A DNA stretch of 64,000 nt from NCBI GenBank assembly GCA_046582185.1, contig JAYGEX010000039.1, positions 62,001 to 126,000 of the forward strand. Reading direction: 5' to 3'. Below, one piece after another: positions 41,429 to 51,444 of the stretch (its first letter is position 1; each line of letters starts with the position of its first letter). The stretch comes from GCA-002726655 sp046582185 (GTDB taxonomy: Bacteria > Pseudomonadota > Gammaproteobacteria > Pseudomonadales > Azotimanducaceae). The notes under the pieces were generated by a model. The model saw nothing but the letters and a program-made list of their open reading frames with translations. It did no database searches and was not told the origin of the DNA. The position numbers were made by a program, and so were the translations under genes.

Positions 41429-42520
41429 TTAATCTCGTTTTATGGGTCGATTTCTTATCGTCTTTGCAAACTTTTTCCGTTCCTTTTTACCCTCTGTTCG
41501 TGCGGCGAGGTCCCGCTTCTCCTGGAGGTGTGTTAACTCTTTTTGGAACTTCTGAAAACTTTCCAGTCGAGATGTTTCCAGGCTGCCGTCAGCGATTGCG
41601 GATTGAACGGCACATCCAGGTTCGGAAAGGTGGGCACAGTCATTGAAGCGGCACAGCAGTGAGAAGTCTTCGACATCGGAGAAGCTTCTCGCAAGAGATG
41701 CTTCGTCCATCCAGATTTGGATTTCTCTCATACCCGGTGTGTCTATTATCAAACCTCCGGAGTCCATTTTGCACATCTCGCGAAAGGTCGTGGTATGTCG
41801 CCCCTTACCATCGATTTCACGGGTTTGTGCTGTTAGAAATCGCTCGTAGCCGAGCAGGCTGTTGATGATTGTAGATTTACCCACACCTGATGAACCAAGA
41901 AACGCAACTGTTTGACTACTGGTAATATAGGGTTTGAGTTGATTAAGTCCCTCACCGGAATGTGCGCTGACAGCAAATATTGGGACGCCCACCGCAACAG
42001 AGTGAAGGGATTCGAGCTTTTCCTCAAGATCAGGACAAAGGTCTGCTTTGTTTAATACAAGGACCGGATTTGCACCACTGCTCCAGCCTAGAACCAGGTA
42101 TCGTTCGATCCGGTTGACATTAAAGTTGCCATCGAGACCGCTGACGATAAAAACGGTGTCAATATTGGCAGCCACCACCTGTTCATCGTAACGATCGCCT
42201 GCTTCTTTTCGTGAAAATTTGCTGAACCTTTTGAGGTTTCGCTCTATGACTACCGAACTTGGATCGTTTTGATCCGCAGGGGAGGTTAGTACCCAATCGC
42301 CAACGGTAGGCAGCTCTGCCTTTGAAGTCGCCTCGGTATGTAACCTTCCGGGCAGAGACCCCATCAGATCACCATGTGCTGATAACAAATGGAAGCGGTT
42401 AATATCCTGCCGGGATACACGGGCCGGCATCAAATCACTTTCCTGTTCGGTGATTTGTTGCTGAAAGAAATCTTTCCAACCCAGCTCCTTCAAACCAAAG
42501 TCATCAACTTCTTTATTCAT
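41429..42520 (-). CDS. rsgA: Ribosome small subunit-dependent GTPase A
   Basis: A 363-residue circularly permuted GTPase that checks late 30S maturation. An OB-like N-terminal domain (PTVGDWVLT) is followed by permuted G-motifs: NKADLC (G4), SAHSGEG (G5), GSSGVGKSTIINSLLG (G1), GRHTTTFREM (G2) and DTPGMRE (G3). A zinc-binding C-terminus (CRFNDCAHLSEPGCAV) completes it. The basic tail is KKFAKTIRNRPIKR. All required motifs are present. Confidence 0.95.
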   Translation of the reverse strand: MNKEVDDFGLKELGWKDFFQQQITEQESDLMPARVSRQDINRFHLLSAHGDLMGSLPGRLHTEATSKAELPTVGDWVLTSPADQNDPSSVVIERNLKRFSKFSRKEAGDRYDEQVVAANIDTVFIVSGLDGNFNVNRIERYLVLGWSSGANPVLVLNKADLCPDLEEKLESLHSVAVGVPIFAVSAHSGEGLNQLKPYITSSQTVAFLGSSGVGKSTIINSLLGYERFLTAQTREIDGKGRHTTTFREMCKMDSGGLIIDTPGMREIQIWMDEASLARSFSDVEDFSLLCRFNDCAHLSEPGCAVQSAIADGSLETSRLESFQKFQKELTHLQEKRDLAARTEGKKERKKFAKTIRNRPIKRD

Positions 42521-42766
42521 AAGATTCTGTCACATACATGCGTGTGCTCCGAAATGATCCGGGAATTATCCCAAATTACTTGTGATAATTGAGCACTTCT
42601 GAGGTTTCGAAAGTAGTCGGCGTGATGCCGATTTATGACCTGTACTAGAATGCAGAAGTCGTGTTTGCAGAAGTAGAGGGCGCAGAAGTGCAGTGAAAGG
42701 GCTTGTGGACAATCATAATTTGCTTCTGCTTTTTTGTGGGTTGTTCTGTGGGATTTAGAGGGCACC

Positions 42767-43794
42767 TTATAAGTTCCTACTGTGACTGACAAGGAGAATG
42801 CGCGATAAATTCCTTAATAGCGGGCTTAATAAAACGACGGCGGTCAGGATCAGCAAGACGGCTGTTGTAGGCCTCTCCCATAGAAAACTCAACTCCCCAT
42901 CATTAAGGGTGACTGCGCGTCTTAGATTGTCTTCCAGCATGCCCCCGAGAATGAAACCCAGTAGTAGGGGTGCCATTGGGAACTCAAGTAAGCGCAGTAA
43001 TATGGCAGCTGCCGCGATGAATACCATCATCTGCAGATCAAATGAATTAAACGAGACAAGATAAACACCCATCAGGGAAAAGAACATGATGGTAGGAACA
43101 AGGAATTGTCTGGCGATGGTGAGTAGCTTCGCGATGTAAGGTATTAGCGGCAGATTCAGAACGAGTAAAATCACGTTTCCAAAATACATGGAAACGATGA
43201 CCGCCCAGAATATCTCCGGCTCATCAACAAACAAACGAGGTCCAGGTTGTACCCCGTAGGCGATGAACGCCCCCAACAGCAACAGCCGTCGTTCCTGAGC
43301 CCGGAATGCCCAGGGTCAGCAAGGGGTGTACGAAGGAGCCCGTACAGGCGGCGTTGTTGGCTGTTTCTGGAGCAGCCAGACCCTTTACTGCCTTTGCCGA
43401 ACTGTTCCTTCTCGCTAGGCTTTGCCAGGCTTCTTTCGGCGCCGTAGGCAAGGAATGAAGCAATGGTGGCGCCAGCACTTGGCAAAACGCCGATGAGGAA
43501 ACCAAGCACTGAAGAGCGGGCAATGACAGGGGCAATAGATTTCACTTCTTCCTTAGTGAGTTTCATACTCTTAACCTGAATGGTGATGGTCTCGGATTTC
43601 TGATTCCTTTTGAGTACCATCATCACAGCTTCAGACACGGCAAATGTTGCCATCGCCAAGAGCAGAAAATTTATGCCGCTTGATGGTTCAAAGCCATAGG
43701 TGATCGGGATCATCAGAGCAATCGCTGAGATTGACCCGAGTCCGGGCAACATACCAATTAGAGTACCAGCGGCGCACCCGGCAAATACCAACAC
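42767..43794 (-). pseudogene. Degraded tctA-like transporter gene (tripartite tricarboxylate transporter large subunit)
   Basis: Three frame segments together resemble TctA. The 5' part reads FAGCAAGTLIGMLPGLGSI, but about 200 residues are missing between SSGINFLLLAMA and SEAVMMVLKRN. Near 43385-43398 the frame shifts (expected FGKG-x-VKGLAAPETANNA), and near 43271-43286 it shifts again (expected TTAVLLGAFIAYGVQPGP). The 3' part, VDEPEIFWAVIVSMYFGNVI to the end, is intact. No tctB or tctC lies beside it. This locus cannot encode a working TctA. Confidence 0.85.
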
Positions 43795-44093
43795 CAGGTT
43801 TTCAAATGAACTTTGATTCTTTGCTGACCAACTTGAAATCGGTAATCTGATGCGTGACCTGGGATTTTTAAGAGATTAAAGTACATTCTATATACACATT
43901 GTAACTAATTGTTAAATAACACTTATATATAAATTATCTGTGAACAATTCAACCATAGGTGGACAGGCATTCCTGGTTCTATTTTCTGCGTATGCTTACT
44001 TCGCAACGGATAATACGCTTAGAAAGAAACAGATCAGAAGCCGGTAAGGTGTTCCTGTAGTACTAATTCCTTGTGAAGTACGAATGCCTTGCG

Positions 44094-45242
44094 TCATTTT
44101 ACCTCTTCCCAGGCCCAGTCGAGCCAGGGAGTCAGTGCTTCAAGGTCGGATGATTCAACGGTTGCACCGCCCCAAAGTCTGAGACCGGGAGGTGCATCAC
44201 GGTACCCTCCAATATCAAGAGCAACTCCTTCCTCCTCAAGTAAGGTGACAAATTTCTTTATCACGGCTCGCTGCTCATCTTCACTTGATTTAGTAAATGC
44301 AGGATCAGTTATCTTCAGGCACATTGAAGTACTTGAAATAGAACCAGTCTCTTCCGCTAGAAATTCAATCCAACTGGATGTTTTGACCCAGGTTTTAATC
44401 ACCTTGAGGTTATCTCCACTTCGCGTGATTAAGGCCTGGATGCCGCCAATTCCTTCGGCCCAGGAAAGGGCATCCAACTGATCTTCAACGGCCAGCAAAG
44501 AGGGCGTATTGATGGTAGAGCCCTCGAAGATGCCTCGATCAAGTTTGCCACTTTTAGCCAGGCGGAATATCTTCGGTAAGGGCCAGGAGGGGGTATAGGA
44601 TTCCAGCCTTGCAACGGCTGCAGGAGACAAAGCCAGCATTCCGTGCCCACCTTCGCCGCCCAGCACTTTCTGCCAGGACCAGGTAATAACGTCTAATTTG
44701 GGCCAGTCGATGTCCATCGCAAATACCGCGGAGGTCGCATCACAAAATGTGAGTCCATCGCGGTTTTCGGAAATCCAGTCGGCGTTCTTTACTCTTACGC
44801 CTGAAGTGGTTCCATTCCATGTGAAGATGACATCCCTGGATTTGCTGTCAACTTCCTCAAGATTTGGAAGCTGTCCATAGGCTGCGGAAAATTCCCTGAC
44901 GTCATCAAGTTTCAGCTGTTTCTTAATGTCTGTTAACCACCCCTGACCAAAGCTTTCCCAGGACAATACATCTACGCCGCGCTGGCCCAGCATGGTCCAC
45001 ATCGCCATTTCGAACGCTCCCGTATCTGATGCCGGGACAATGCCCAGAAGATAGTCATCCGGGATGCCGAGTATTTTCTTACTGTCGACAATAAGTTTTT
45101 GCAGCCGCGCCTTAGGATTCTTCGCGCGATGGGATCGACCGAGGCTTTCTGTATTCAGATTTGAGAGTGACCATCCTGGACGCTTGGACGTTGGTCCTGA
45201 TGAGAAGCGGGGATTATCCGGTCTTGTTTGGGGTTTCTGCAT
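44094..45242 (-). CDS. serC: Phosphoserine aminotransferase
   Basis: A 382-residue class V aminotransferase of the SerC type that begins KPQTRPDNPRFSSGPTSKRP, as in alphaproteobacterial and archaeal SerC rather than the E. coli form. The PLP lysine is in TWSWQKVLGGEGGHG, and CDATSAVFAMDIDWPKLD precedes it. It converts 3-phosphohydroxypyruvate to phosphoserine. The ThrH-type phosphatase at 61591 could complete serine synthesis. No serA is present in the window. Confidence 0.9.
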   Translation of the reverse strand: MQKPQTRPDNPRFSSGPTSKRPGWSLSNLNTESLGRSHRAKNPKARLQKLIVDSKKILGIPDDYLLGIVPASDTGAFEMAMWTMLGQRGVDVLSWESFGQGWLTDIKKQLKLDDVREFSAAYGQLPNLEEVDSKSRDVIFTWNGTTSGVRVKNADWISENRDGLTFCDATSAVFAMDIDWPKLDVITWSWQKVLGGEGGHGMLALSPAAVARLESYTPSWPLPKIFRLAKSGKLDRGIFEGSTINTPSLLAVEDQLDALSWAEGIGGIQALITRSGDNLKVIKTWVKTSSWIEFLAEETGSISSTSMCLKITDPAFTKSSEDEQRAVIKKFVTLLEEEGVALDIGGYRDAPPGLRLWGGATVESSDLEALTPWLDWAWEEVK

Positions 45243-45491
45243 ATCACTAATTCTTATGGTTGCTTATTTAAAAAAGAGAGCAATTTGCGGATTCTTGAAC
45301 AATTTGTCAAGTTTCGTGTATATATACGTCATGTCCCGCGCCAAGATGCTGGATCAAGGTCGTCGTCGCTAATGGAGCACCTGAAGACTTATCCTAATTT
45401 CTGAAACTGAATCATACTATTAGTTTGTTCCTGTCCGGAAATAACATGATTCGATAGACATTCCATCGTTAGCACTGAGCCTTAAGTCCCC

Positions 45492-46739
45492 ATGAATATA
45501 TCTCGAGAATATCAAATAGCCGCGATGATGGCTGTTTCCGCAATGTTTACGCTAAGCGGCTATGAGTTTATTCGTTCTGCAGCGACAGTTCTGTTCAAGA
45601 CGGCCTATGGTGCGGAAAACCTGCCGCTGCTGATGGCGGCTATGCCGATAGTGGTATTCGCCGGTGTCGCGCTCTATGGATGGATTCTCAGCCAGCTTGG
45701 CCCGAGGAGGACGCTGCTGGTTACCTCTCTGGGGTCGGCGCTTATTATCTTCTGTTGTTATCTATTGGTGTTAACCGGCAGCAAGGTCATTACGCCAATT
45801 TTGTATCTGGTCAAGGAGTTGTACATCGTTTTGCTGATCGAACAATACTGGAGTTATATCAATTCTTCTGTAAAGCCCGAGACAGCGAAAAAGGTCAATG
45901 GTCCGATTACCGGTATCGCTGGCCTCGGCGGAGCAGTTGGCGGCTCATTAGTGGCAGTCTACGCGGAATCCCTGGGAACGGAGACAATGATACTCCTGGC
46001 AGCGATAGCGCTTATTCCAGCGGCGCTCATGTCCAATCTCACCTATGTATTACACGGTGAGCCACCAAGGCCGGAACCAGTAGCAGGTGAGAAAACCCAT
46101 TACATGGGTTGGCAATTGTTCAAGGCCAATCCCACCCTGTTGAGTTTGATCGCAATCGTTCTGTCCGCGCAAGTGGTAGCTGCCGTTTTGGACTTCAAAT
46201 TCCAGGGCCTGTTATCAATTGAATTTGAAGGATCTCCCGACCAGGAAACCGCATTTCAGGGGAAGTTTTGGGGTACGCTTAATACCTCAGTTCTGGCTCT
46301 GCAATTTGTCATTGCCCCCTTACTCTTGTCTTATGTTTCCATTCGCCTGGTGCATCTTATGTTGCCGCTAATACATATGGTAGCGATTGCCATGGCGATT
46401 ATAGAGCCCAATATATTCACCGTCGGATTGGCCTTTTTTCTATTCAAGGCTTTCGACTACTCTATCTTTCGCGCCGCCAAAGAGATGTTGTATGTCCCCC
46501 TGGGTTTTGATGAACGCTATCGTGCCAAAGAAGTGATTGATGTGTTCGGCTATCGTAGCGGCAAGGGGTTTTCGTCTGTCGCTATCGTAGTTTTGCAGAA
46601 GGCAGGCGTGCTGATGTCTAACTATTACCTCGCAATTGCGTTTGCGATGACGGCGATTTGGTTCGCCCTTATTTTCCCCCTGACCAAACCTTCAGAAGCT
46701 GATTCGGAAATAGATTCAGAATCAAAAGATTCTGGTTAG
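45492..46739 (+). CDS. Nucleotide-transporter-like (NTP/NDP exchange family) membrane protein
   Basis: A 415-residue polytopic protein with about eleven or twelve hydrophobic segments. GYEFIRSAATVLFKTAYGAE, GPITGIAGLGGAVGGSL and FFLFKAFDYSIFRAAKEMLYVP resemble NTP/NDP (ATP/ADP) translocase-like proteins. Classical members import nucleotides in intracellular bacteria; distant members in free-living bacteria have unknown substrates. The same motifs could fit a divergent MFS transporter. Divergent from serC. Confidence 0.7.
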   Translation: MNISREYQIAAMMAVSAMFTLSGYEFIRSAATVLFKTAYGAENLPLLMAAMPIVVFAGVALYGWILSQLGPRRTLLVTSLGSALIIFCCYLLVLTGSKVITPILYLVKELYIVLLIEQYWSYINSSVKPETAKKVNGPITGIAGLGGAVGGSLVAVYAESLGTETMILLAAIALIPAALMSNLTYVLHGEPPRPEPVAGEKTHYMGWQLFKANPTLLSLIAIVLSAQVVAAVLDFKFQGLLSIEFEGSPDQETAFQGKFWGTLNTSVLALQFVIAPLLLSYVSIRLVHLMLPLIHMVAIAMAIIEPNIFTVGLAFFLFKAFDYSIFRAAKEMLYVPLGFDERYRAKEVIDVFGYRSGKGFSSVAIVVLQKAGVLMSNYYLAIAFAMTAIWFALIFPLTKPSEADSEIDSESKDSG

Positions 46740-46930
46740 TTCCTGTTCGGAAATAGCATTTTTTCAGCTGGAATTGCAGCATGTGATTTTAGTTAGGTCT
46801 CTAAATCAATCACTTACATAGGAAGTAACACCGGAAGTATTAGAATCCGGGCCAGAACTATTTAGCCTTATCCGGTTTTAAAGACAACCATGACCGAACA
46901 TGCGGACTTTACAAGTATCTAAGTTCAAGC

Positions 46931-47821
46931 CTAATTTGTAAGCTGCAAACCTATTACAGATATCGTTCGACCGGCGGCTATCTCGTTAATAATCATAGCC
47001 AGTCGGTGACCGGCGAGAAGTAGCTGCTGGATAACCACAGGTTTGTTGGTGTCAAAATAAGCATCGCCGAGCTCGTCATTATTGACAATCAATTTGCCGT
47101 TTGGCCGCTTGTAAGCATTTTCTCTTGCCAAATGAAGTGAGTCCCCCATCCACCGCATTACATCTAAATTGCCTGGCGATGCCTTCTGGGCCAGCATGAA
47201 TGTCAAACTCTCAGGGTAAGTGAGATTAATTTTCGCCATTATTTCTCTGTCCCAGACGGAATGAAGGTTGGTGTTTTTACCGAACCAACGTACTTTGATT
47301 TTATTGCCTCCCCAGTCGTACTTATTACTCACATGTAAGGGCTGATGAAGATCACCGATATAGTGGCCAAGGTATCGCAGAGCAGCCGCTTGCCGTCCTC
47401 TTTCACGTTCGCCTCCGGGTTCACCAACGAGGTAGGAAATGCTGCGTTGTATGCCAACCGGAAGGCAACTCAGATGTGGGCAGTCTCGCGAAAGATCTAT
47501 GGTGGAGGATGCCCGTGGAACATTTAGAAAGTGGTGCTCGTATGTGTCCTTTCTTGAAGAATATTTCACTTTGTCTGGCCAGAGACAAGATTCCGGAAAC
47601 GACATGACTCCGCCTTTTAGTGACTCTCCCTGTCTGACGACTCTGTTGAGAAATGATTTCCCCCTCGCAGACAAATTGTTTTCTGCAATGCTACAAACCA
47701 ATTGATGACCGTCGCCGCCCCATGCTTTTGCCTCAAGATGTATAGAGCTTGTAATCAGGAAAACGGTGAGCAGGACAAAGTGGTCTTTGACATGCATCAT
47801 AAAATTGTAGAGTTGGTTCAT
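46931..47821 (-). CDS. Exported S1/P1-type nuclease
   Basis: A 296-residue zinc nuclease. After the signal peptide the mature protein begins with Trp (AKA|WGGDGH), whose amino group coordinates zinc in this family. Further ligands are in GGDGHQ, YEHHFLNV, HYIGDLHQPLHV and NLHSVWDREI. It degrades single-stranded nucleic acid, probably for phosphate or nucleoside scavenging outside the membrane. It overlaps the upstream GGDEF gene by 4 bp. Confidence 0.92.
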   Translation of the reverse strand: MNQLYNFMMHVKDHFVLLTVFLITSSIHLEAKAWGGDGHQLVCSIAENNLSARGKSFLNRVVRQGESLKGGVMSFPESCLWPDKVKYSSRKDTYEHHFLNVPRASSTIDLSRDCPHLSCLPVGIQRSISYLVGEPGGERERGRQAAALRYLGHYIGDLHQPLHVSNKYDWGGNKIKVRWFGKNTNLHSVWDREIMAKINLTYPESLTFMLAQKASPGNLDVMRWMGDSLHLARENAYKRPNGKLIVNNDELGDAYFDTNKPVVIQQLLLAGHRLAMIINEIAAGRTISVIGLQLTN

Positions 47822-49020
47822 GCAGTTTTCGGTGTAGTGTTAAAAAATTTAAATGAGCCTTTGCCTTCTCTCTTTACGCTGTACATGGCGTCGTCGGCAT
47901 TTTCAACCAGGTCCTTAAGCGTTGTTCCATCCTGAGGGCATAGGCTAATGCCAATACTTGCCGTGATGTTGATTGTTATCTTGTCAGTTTCTCTCAGGCT
48001 TAGTGTGATTGGCTGCGCAATTTCCGCAAGCATTCGATTGGCTGCGATTTGAACATTATGTTTGTCGGTTATATTTTCCGAGAGCACTACAAATTCATCG
48101 CCACCAAAGCGCGCTACCGTGTCTTCGGTTCTAACATGCTTCCTGAGCCGATTGGCAATGGTGATTAATACCTGGTCGCCGATGATGTGACCGTAGTTGT
48201 CATTTACTGTTTTGAAATTATCCAGATCCATAAACATGACGGCGAATTGATTATGTTGACGCTTCACCCGGGCGAAAGACTGTTCTATCTTTTCCTGAAA
48301 GAGATTCCGATTGGGTAGCTCCGTCAGTGGATCATGCATCGCCAGCTTCTCCTGGGCGACACGCTCTTCTTCCATAAATCTGGTCTGGGCAAATAGTAAT
48401 CGTCGCTGTCGTTCAGCGGTATATCCGGCAAATCCTGATATTAGGAAAGCGGCTATCAATAAGGGTATCTGAACCAGCACATTGAGGTGAGCACTGTCGA
48501 TGTAGGTTAGAGACAACAGAACATATGAAGCCACCACAATACTGGACGCTAATAAGGCATACGTGAATCTTAGACCGGAGAAATAGCCATACATCAGGAT
48601 TAAGACCAGACCCACAAAATAAGTCTCTGCATTGTGTGCTGCTAAAATTAGAGCGATATTGCTGAAGCCAAACAGAAGCATCAGGATAAATAGTGAAATC
48701 TGTAACAAGTGCGTGGCAAATGCAGTGTAGGTCAGGGCAAGAACGGCCAAAATAGATATGGCGAGATAAAGCCGTATCTCCCACGCCGTCGTTTGAATCT
48801 CGGGCAGAATTAGGGAATCCAACAGCCCGAACAAACCAACAACCAGTATGACAATGACCAGGCCCGGACGAATATAGGGTAGCAACCTGATGGGCTCAGA
48901 TTGTCGATAGCGCTGTTCGACTTCAGTATTCTGAAAGCTTAGAGTGAATGGATCCAGCTGATATTTTTGTTGTGGAACTTCGAGGCTCATTTCCCTGTTT
49001 TCAATAAGCTGAGCATGCAC
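47818..49020 (-). CDS. Membrane-bound diguanylate cyclase (GGDEF)
   Basis: A 400-residue protein with five or six N-terminal membrane helices (residues 45-200), a short linker helix and a C-terminal GGDEF domain. The active site is RFGGDEF at residues 304-310, and an RTED allosteric inhibitory site sits at 297-300, so it should make cyclic-di-GMP and be product-inhibited. The start at 49020 has no strong ribosome site. Its end overlaps the nuclease gene by 4 bp. Confidence 0.92.
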   Translation of the reverse strand: MHAQLIENREMSLEVPQQKYQLDPFTLSFQNTEVEQRYRQSEPIRLLPYIRPGLVIVILVVGLFGLLDSLILPEIQTTAWEIRLYLAISILAVLALTYTAFATHLLQISLFILMLLFGFSNIALILAAHNAETYFVGLVLILMYGYFSGLRFTYALLASSIVVASYVLLSLTYIDSAHLNVLVQIPLLIAAFLISGFAGYTAERQRRLLFAQTRFMEEERVAQEKLAMHDPLTELPNRNLFQEKIEQSFARVKRQHNQFAVMFMDLDNFKTVNDNYGHIIGDQVLITIANRLRKHVRTEDTVARFGGDEFVVLSENITDKHNVQIAANRMLAEIAQPITLSLRETDKITINITASIGISLCPQDGTTLKDLVENADDAMYSVKREGKGSFKFFNTTPKTA

Positions 49021-49236
49021 CAGTGTACCTTTAGTCCACCCTCAATTGCCATGCTTGCACTAACAATAGTCTACTGCTAACAATTATCTGTTGAGCTAAA
49101 ATTAGGGATGCATTTCAACAATAGACAGGACTGGTGATATAGTCGAAAAACTTCGATACATTTCCAATTTAAATTTTTTGACATTGGCAAAATTTGCAGA
49201 TCAAAAGCCAGATCGAATCTCTCAGGGGGTATTCAT

Positions 49237-50055
49237 ATGAGTGTAGAAATAAACAAAACCGGTGTACTAGCGGGCAAGGTTGCGGTTATCACTGGTGCCA
49301 GCAGGGGAATTGGCGAAGCCATCGCCATGCGTTATGCCCAGGAAGGAGCCAAGGTCGTTGTGTCTGCACGTACCGTTGAAGACGGGGATCATGTGCTCGC
49401 AGGCAGCATTAATTCGGTAGTAAAACGTATCAATGATGCTGGCGGTGACGCTATGGCGGTAAGGGCAGATCTCGCCATTAAGGATCATCGCACTAACCTG
49501 ATTAAGGAAATCGAAGGCACCTATGGACCGGTCGATATTCTGGTTAACAATGCTGCCGTCACATATTTCGTACCTATTGAGAGCTTTAGCGAAAAGCACT
49601 ACACGCTCATGACTGAAGTACAAATTTACGCACCTCTACACCTTTCCCAACTAGTACTGCCCTCCATGATCGAAAGAGAATCGGGGTGGATCTTGAATAT
49701 CTCTTCCCACGCGGCAATTCATCCGGAAAAGGATAAAGGTGGGCGGGGGGGAACAGTTTATGGCATGTGCAAGGCCGCATTGGAGCGATTCACGACGGGC
49801 CTGGCGTCTGAAGTCTATTCAAATAATATTGGCGTCAATGTCATTTCTCCTGGCCTGATAGCGACGCCTGGGGTTGTTCACCACAATCTGATTACCGAAG
49901 ACACCCCGGAAGAACGCATCACGCCCGTGGAACATATGGCCGAAGCATGTCTACACCTGGTGCATGGTGATGCCAAAGAAATGACAGGTATGATTACATA
50001 TGCATCCGAGATGCTTAAGGATTATTCCCTGACGCCGGCGGAACTCATTGCGTAG
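49237..50055 (+). CDS. SDR family oxidoreductase
   Basis: A 272-residue short-chain dehydrogenase. The cofactor loop is TGASRGIG, followed by NNAAV, catalytic Ser in NISSHAA, YGMCK (Y-x-x-x-K) and SPGLIATPG. AGGGGG precedes the ATG. Substrate unknown. Its 3' end overlaps the convergent MATE gene by 11 bp, so the two transcripts share antisense sequence. Confidence 0.92.
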   Translation: MSVEINKTGVLAGKVAVITGASRGIGEAIAMRYAQEGAKVVVSARTVEDGDHVLAGSINSVVKRINDAGGDAMAVRADLAIKDHRTNLIKEIEGTYGPVDILVNNAAVTYFVPIESFSEKHYTLMTEVQIYAPLHLSQLVLPSMIERESGWILNISSHAAIHPEKDKGGRGGTVYGMCKAALERFTTGLASEVYSNNIGVNVISPGLIATPGVVHHNLITEDTPEERITPVEHMAEACLHLVHGDAKEMTGMITYASEMLKDYSLTPAELIA

Positions 50056-51385
50056 TATTTTCCGCGGGTGATATCTGGGGCAGATAGGTTCTTCTGTTCC
50101 AGGCAAAGCCGATAATGCCCATGATTATGTTTGACGCGCCTGCCGCTGCGAATATACCGGCATAGCCGAACAGGTGTTTTCCCAGGTATGCAAGCGGTAC
50201 GTAGATGACAAACATACGCACGACCGACATGATAGTTGATGAAACTGGCTTTCCCAACGAATTAAAGATGGCAGATGTCATCATCAATACTCCCCAGGTA
50301 CCATAGCTTAAAGGTACCAGCAGCAGGTAGGTTGCCGCTACCAAGGTGACTTCCGGATTAGTATCAAACTGATTACTAATATCCATTCTAAAAAAGAATA
50401 GCAGCATTGCTACGATCAAGCCCCAGACAAGCGAATACTTAAACGACAGGAGCATTGCCTGATTGGCTCTTTGCAGATAATTTGCTCCCCAGTTCTGGCC
50501 TACAAATGGCCCTATGCTCGCAGAAAGTGCGTAAAGTGGGATGACAAATAGACTCTCGATTCTACTGGCAATGCCAAAGCCGGCGACAGTTTCCTGGCTA
50601 TAGCCTGCCAGCAGACTGACGATGATCGCAGTTGAAATTGGGCCGATTAGATTTGTTGCAGTGGCGGGAATACTAACGGCGAAGATACGCTTCCAGGAAT
50701 TCAGTACTTTCGACAATTGCATATCATGGTAGTCAAGCAGATGTTCTTTGTAGGTCAGTACATACATTGTGACAATGAATATCGTAAATCGAGCAATCAG
50801 ATTCGCAATGGCAGCGCCCTGGATTCCCATTTCCGGAAGACCCATGAAGCCAAAAATCAGGAAGGGACCAATGATTACCTGGAGGACGGAACCGGCGACC
50901 ATAATTGTGCCAGATATTCTGGCGTCGCCGGTTGCTCGCAGTGCGTTTGCACCCACAGATGGGATTGCCATAAAGACCATCGAAAAATACCAGACGCTCA
51001 TATAGTCCCTGGTGAGCGGTAAGGTCGATTCGTCGGCGCCGAGCATTCGAAAGAGCGGTTCTATCGTCAGTAAACCAACAATTGAGCAGACGATCATGAC
51101 AAGGGTGACAAGACTGATACCGTCTGTTGCGATGCGCCGCACTTCGTTGCTGTTGCCGCTACCCACGGTTCTTGCCAGAACCGACGAAACACCGATTGAT
51201 ATGCCCAGTGAAATAGACATCAGCGCGCCGGTAACAGGAAAGGTGAAACTGTATGCAGCAAGTTGCACGGTACCCAACTGTCCCAGGTACCAGGCTTCAA
51301 CCAGCCCGGCAATAATGCTGGAAGAGATACCAAGTATCATGGGTAAAGTAAGGCGTAGTAGACCGCCACCCACTGGGCCGCTCAC
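50045..51385 (-). CDS. MATE family efflux transporter with an apparent 5' frameshift
   Basis: A 446-residue multidrug and toxin extrusion protein with twelve hydrophobic segments. It opens at a GTG with SGPVGGGLLRLTLPMILG, the usual MATE start, but typical members have about ten further residues. These (MSQEKKLKARL) are encoded upstream from the ATG at 51415-51417, in a frame that differs by one base. A run of seven T (51401-51407; A7 on the coding strand) lies between. One more A would restore the full N-terminus. This may be a sequencing error, a slippage-based switch, or a real mutation. Na+ or H+ driven export is expected. Confidence 0.85.
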   Translation of the reverse strand: MSGPVGGGLLRLTLPMILGISSSIIAGLVEAWYLGQLGTVQLAAYSFTFPVTGALMSISLGISIGVSSVLARTVGSGNSNEVRRIATDGISLVTLVMIVCSIVGLLTIEPLFRMLGADESTLPLTRDYMSVWYFSMVFMAIPSVGANALRATGDARISGTIMVAGSVLQVIIGPFLIFGFMGLPEMGIQGAAIANLIARFTIFIVTMYVLTYKEHLLDYHDMQLSKVLNSWKRIFAVSIPATATNLIGPISTAIIVSLLAGYSQETVAGFGIASRIESLFVIPLYALSASIGPFVGQNWGANYLQRANQAMLLSFKYSLVWGLIVAMLLFFFRMDISNQFDTNPEVTLVAATYLLLVPLSYGTWGVLMMTSAIFNSLGKPVSSTIMSVVRMFVIYVPLAYLGKHLFGYAGIFAAAGASNIIMGIIGFAWNRRTYLPQISPAENTTQ

Positions 51386-51444
51386 CAGGCGAGCCTTCAG
51401 TTTTTTTCTTGGCTCATAGGTCTAGTCTTCTGGATATTCCGACA

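Noticed and set aside
43940..44047. 35-codon plus-strand frame with a hydrophobic segment (GTG start)
   Set aside because: No ribosome site, no conserved features and no promoter or terminator around it; too weak to annotate.
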